Positions 62,431 to 64,000 of a stretch of DNA of 64,000 bases are shown here, in pieces (position 1 is the first letter of the stretch; each line of letters opens with the position of its first letter). The stretch covers positions 62,001-126,000 of the forward strand of contig JAFSTN010000042.1 in NCBI GenBank assembly GCA_017450485.1, read 5' to 3'. This DNA is from Lachnospiraceae bacterium (GTDB lineage: Bacteria > Bacillota > Clostridia > Lachnospirales > Lachnospiraceae). The notes under the pieces are model-generated. The model searched no databases and was not told the origin of the DNA. It worked only from the letters and a program-made list of their open reading frames with translations. The position numbers were made by a program, and so were the translations under genes.

Positions 62431-63498
62431 TCAGGCGTCGAATATCTCTTTAAGCGCCGCATACAGGCTCTCCATCTCTTCCGGAGTTCCTATGGTAATA
62501 CGCAAATGATCATCTATACGCGGTCTGTTGAAATATCTGACATAAATCCTTCTTTCCTTCAGGGCGCTGTATATGTCTCCGGCCCTGTGATCCGGATGTG
62601 TGACAAACAGGAAGTTCGTCGAAGAATCGAGCACCTTGAATCCCATGTCACGGAGTCTGGCGGCAGCATCGGTTCTCGTGGCTATGATCCTTTCAACCAC
62701 ATCTTCGAAGTATTCTTTGTCGGACAGGGCAGCCGAGGCGGCACCCATCCTTATCACGTCATGACTCATGGTATAGGAATTGATCGAGAACTTCACATCC
62801 TTAAGATACGATATCAGTCGCGGTGAACCGAATGCCATGCCCACACGCGCTCCCGCCATGGATCTGGACTTGGAGAAAGTCCGAACCACGAGCAGATTGT
62901 CATAACGCTTGATCAGGGGCAGCGCAGACTCTCCTCCGAAATCAATATATGCTTCGTCAACAATGACCACGCTGTCAAGATTTGCAGCTATGATACTCTC
63001 TATCGCCGGTATATCCAGATAAAGCGAGGTCGGTGCATTCGGATTCGCGATCACTATACCTCCGTTCATCTGCATATAGGCTTCGGGATCTATCGTAAAA
63101 TCACCTCTCAAAGGGATCTGCTTGTGAGGGATACGGAAGAGATCCGCCCATACCTCATAAAAAGAGTAAGTGATATCAGGAAACAGCAGGGGCTTATCGG
63201 AATCAAAGAATGTCAAAAAAGACATAGCCAGAACATCATCGCTGCCGACTCCCACGAATATACTCTCATCCGGCACATTGTAATAATCAGACAACGCCCG
63301 AACCAGCATCCCGGCTTCCGGATCGGGGTACTTACGCATGATCGCATAATCATCTGCCATATCGCGAAGTGCCTTCTCCACTCCCGGGGCGGGCGGATAG
63401 GGATTCTCGTTTGTATTAAGTTTGATGATACCCTCGCCCGTGGGCTGTTCGCCGGGTACGTACGGAACTACTCTGTGGATGTTGTTTTCCCAGGACAT
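62431..63498 (-). CDS. hisC: histidinol-phosphate aminotransferase
   Basis: A 355-residue PLP enzyme: KLNTNENPYPPAPGV, IVIANPNAPTSLYL, VIVDEAYIDFGGES and the Schiff-base Lys in VRTFSKSRSMAGARVGMAFG are all present, with RITIGTPEEMESLYAAL at the end. It catalyses the transamination of imidazole acetol phosphate in histidine synthesis. Activity on other substrates (aromatic or cobalamin-related) is possible because the gene is away from other his genes. It starts 2 nt after the upstream stop. Confidence 0.93.
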   Translation of the reverse strand: MSWENNIHRVVPYVPGEQPTGEGIIKLNTNENPYPPAPGVEKALRDMADDYAIMRKYPDPEAGMLVRALSDYYNVPDESIFVGVGSDDVLAMSFLTFFDSDKPLLFPDITYSFYEVWADLFRIPHKQIPLRGDFTIDPEAYMQMNGGIVIANPNAPTSLYLDIPAIESIIAANLDSVVIVDEAYIDFGGESALPLIKRYDNLLVVRTFSKSRSMAGARVGMAFGSPRLISYLKDVKFSINSYTMSHDVIRMGAASAALSDKEYFEDVVERIIATRTDAAARLRDMGFKVLDSSTNFLFVTHPDHRAGDIYSALKERRIYVRYFNRPRIDDHLRITIGTPEEMESLYAALKEIFDA

Positions 63499-63500
63499 GA

Positions 63501-64000
63501 TCAGTTTTCCTCTTTTATCCTAATGTATTCTTCTGCCATCTCGTCATTGCCGAGCGCTCTGTATACTTCGATCAGACCGTCAAGCGCCGTATCCGATCCG
63601 GCATGTATGCTTAACACGGGCGTGGTCTCATGCCATGCATTGTAATACCAGATCGCCGCATTATCATAATCACCCAGCCCCAGATAATATGCTCCGAGCT
63701 CATCACATATCTCGGAATTGACCTCTTCTGCAATAACCTTCACCACATTATCAAACATCTGCGGTATCTCTCCGCGCAATCTGTGATATCTCGCAAGCAA
63801 TGTGCAGGCTTCGAGCACCTCATCCGTGCTCCTCTCCGCATCACAGGTCACTCCGTACAGATATCCCGCAAAAGTCTCATAATCCTCCGGCCTCCCCTGC
63901 ATATACAGTTCCCTGTTCAGAAAACGCTGAAGTCTGCGTGATAATCTTCCTCCCGACGAAACGATCCGTTCAAAGGATGCCAGATCTCTGCCCGAATGCT
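63501..64000 (-). CDS. C-terminal part of a TPR-like helical protein (5-prime end outside the window)
   Basis: About 165 residues of an open frame that enters from beyond 64000. It is helical, with TPR-like pairs (DELGAYYLGLGDYDNAAIWYYNAW, then TALDGLIEVYRALGNDEMAEEYIRIKEEN). Such tails are often the C-terminus of family-2 glycosyltransferases with TPR repeats in Clostridia, but the catalytic part is not visible, so I make no enzymatic call. Its stop is 2 nt before hisC. An internal ATG at 63902 is not the true start. Confidence 0.7.
   Translation of the reverse strand, partial: HSGRDLASFERIVSSGGRLSRRLQRFLNRELYMQGRPEDYETFAGYLYGVTCDAERSTDEVLEACTLLARYHRLRGEIPQMFDNVVKVIAEEVNSEICDELGAYYLGLGDYDNAAIWYYNAWHETTPVLSIHAGSDTALDGLIEVYRALGNDEMAEEYIRIKEEN

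Noticed and set aside
49620-62431. Histidine operon including hisA and hisC
   Set aside because: The genes are 12 kb apart, in different transcripts, with no other his genes between them.

Overview
The window looks like a chromosomal segment of an anaerobic, Gram-positive Clostridia member, most likely a Lachnospiraceae (gut or rumen type). The reasons are a Gram-positive PolC replicase, the uppS-cdsA-dxr-rseP-ispG-polC gene order, strong AAGGAGG ribosome sites, a PadR/DUF1700/DUF4097 envelope cassette, a YjfB motility protein and xylan-type glycosidases. Nearly every gene lies on the minus strand. Only a small ArdC-like ORF, an XRE regulator and a cold-shock gene are on the plus strand. No gene-free stretch exceeds about 300 bases.

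Region 1 (1-7647) is a tightly packed phosphonate operon. In order of transcription it encodes a membrane sulfatase-fold protein, a small membrane protein, a YidC-domain/TagF-type polymerase fusion, 2-aminoethylphosphonate (AEP) transaminase, PEP mutase carrying an N-terminal cytidylyltransferase domain, a LicC/PntC-like CTP transferase and phosphonopyruvate decarboxylase (cut by the window edge). Read together, PEP is converted to phosphonopyruvate, phosphonoacetaldehyde and AEP, which is activated to CMP-AEP and probably placed on a surface polymer. This is the strongest candidate here for an incompletely described system.

Region 2 (about 7650-10610) is a visibly AT-richer accessory patch. 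It holds an ArdC-like fragment, a GT-C glycosyltransferase with a small membrane partner, and a divergent XRE repressor with two matching operator sites between them. It ends at tRNA-Arg(ACG), which is preceded by a decayed tandem tRNA copy with an extra hairpin in its D arm, both behind one strong promoter.

Region 3 (10612-19332) is a hemicellulose cluster (GH43, CapA, SGNH esterase, GH115 alpha-glucuronidase, DUF4352 protein). Region 4 (19425-26299) has YjfB with a sigma-28-like promoter, the PadR-DUF1700-DUF4097 envelope cassette, PTS enzyme I, and a trio of DUF6320 protein, condensation-fold acyltransferase and alpha/beta hydrolase.

Region 5 (26310-42455) is core replication, isoprenoid and lipid metabolism: pyrH-frr, then uppS-cdsA-dxr-rseP and ispG-polC. 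A signalling block (hybrid histidine kinase, PP2C phosphatase, Ser/Thr kinase) is lodged between rseP and ispG. Region 6 (42476-64000) is mostly wall synthesis and housekeeping: polysaccharide deacetylase, Ddl, membrane-anchored MurF, LytM-like and DUF3048 proteins, cold-shock protein, HIS6-type HisA, DapB/DapA, CobO-like, MgtE, YigZ, PBP1A, BipA, Hsp33, a methyltransferase, a small exporter, HisC and a partial TPR-like protein.
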